64,000 nucleotides of DNA from Heliocidaris erythrogramma (Eukaryota; Echinodermata; Echinoidea; Camarodonta; Echinometridae): the NCBI GenBank assembly GCA_025617745.1, contig CM046870.1, positions 28,229,927 to 28,293,926 on the forward strand, in the 5' to 3' direction. A model generated the notes under the pieces. The model saw only the letters and a list, made by a program, of their open reading frames with translations. It was not told where the DNA came from and did not search any database. This document shows, piece by piece, positions 63,506 to 64,000 of this stretch. The stretch's first letter is position 1, and each line of letters begins with the position of its first letter. The translations under genes were made by a program, and so were the position numbers.

Positions 63506-64000
63506 CTCTGCTGCTTACAGTATTAAACTGTATGGGTGTACGCTATACATGTACAGGTAGGCCCCTTACAAACATAAAATGTCTCTTTATTGCATGTGTA
63601 TTGTAAACTACAGTGCAATAAATTTGACTTTCACTGCCTCTGGCTTAGAATTTTGTAAATTATTCCAAGTGAAATTGTGTAATTTAAGTAAAGTTGGCCT
63701 ACATTTGATTTAGACTAGCTACATGTTGTAAAATATGGTGTAATTTTATACATCGATCGATGAATTCATTTCACTTGAGTATGATGTGAGATGGTAATCA
63801 ACTATGCATGTGTCATGTGATCAACTGAGAAGCAGTCAGTCATCCATGATGTATCAGGTGATCAATGTAGAACAGCTGATCTTGGCCTTGTGACTCACTG
63901 TTTATAGATCCATCTTTCTGTCATCTCGGGCTCATCTATGATGAGGTCAATATTTCCCTTCCATCTTCTCTTTCTTCCCTCTTCTCTCCCCCTTCTCTCC

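Larger units (their letters stand above)
58867..64000 (+). other. 5' part of intron 2 of the integrin beta gene
   Basis: The intron opens with GTGAGT. I looked for a phase-0 exon continuing the PSI domain (a conserved RCD-type block followed by a late Cys) and found none, so the intron runs at least 5.1 kb, past the window edge. It contains MITEs at 58976-59182, 60431-60568, 60974-61250 and 62473-62796, a tandem repeat at 60618-60772, a polypurine tract near 61630-61740, and LINE-like remnants at 62040-62450 and 63320-63505. Confidence 0.7.

Overview
This is a gene-poor stretch of a eukaryotic nuclear genome, most likely a marine deuterostome and probably an echinoderm such as a sea urchin. 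That placement is inference. It rests on long introns with GT-AG sites, many short inverted-repeat transposons, many recurrences of TACATGTA and TAGGCCTA, dozens of long poly-G/poly-C tracts, and an animal integrin gene. No bacterial operons, CRISPR arrays, complete rRNA genes or convincing tRNA genes are visible. Most open frames are chance or repeat frames and are not listed.

The one securely identified gene is the 5' end of an integrin beta subunit on the + strand. An exon at 52602-52732 carries a short 5'UTR, the ATG and a signal peptide. An exon at 58787-58866 carries the cysteine-rich start of the PSI domain. Intron 1 is about 6.05 kb. Intron 2 starts at 58867 and I find no third coding exon before the window ends, so most of the gene lies to the right. 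At least one non-coding 5' exon and the promoter must lie left of 52602.

The left 52 kb looks intergenic. It is built of microsatellites, minisatellites, decayed duplications and small non-autonomous DNA transposons. The only other region that looks protein-coding is 10.0-11.5 kb. There, two cysteine-rich open stretches, one with several N-glycosylation sequons, have plausible splice sites and exon-like codon use, but I do not recognise the protein.

Mobile elements are the richest content. They include: TTAA-flanked MITEs at 24.6, 31.9, 55.7, 58.4 and 61.0 kb, with the 24.6 kb copy nested inside another TIR element; a TTA-flanked MITE at 17.6 kb; CACTCT-ended MITEs at 13.4 and 26.8 kb; four foldback elements sharing one core (41.4, 49.4, 60.4 and 62.5 kb), the last amplified internally at a 94-bp period; large foldbacks in intron 1; LINE-like 3' tails; and, on the minus strand at 22.9-23.0 kb, a SINE-like sequence whose head closely resembles the 5' Alu domain of 7SL RNA. 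That SINE and the amplified foldback are the best leads for something new.
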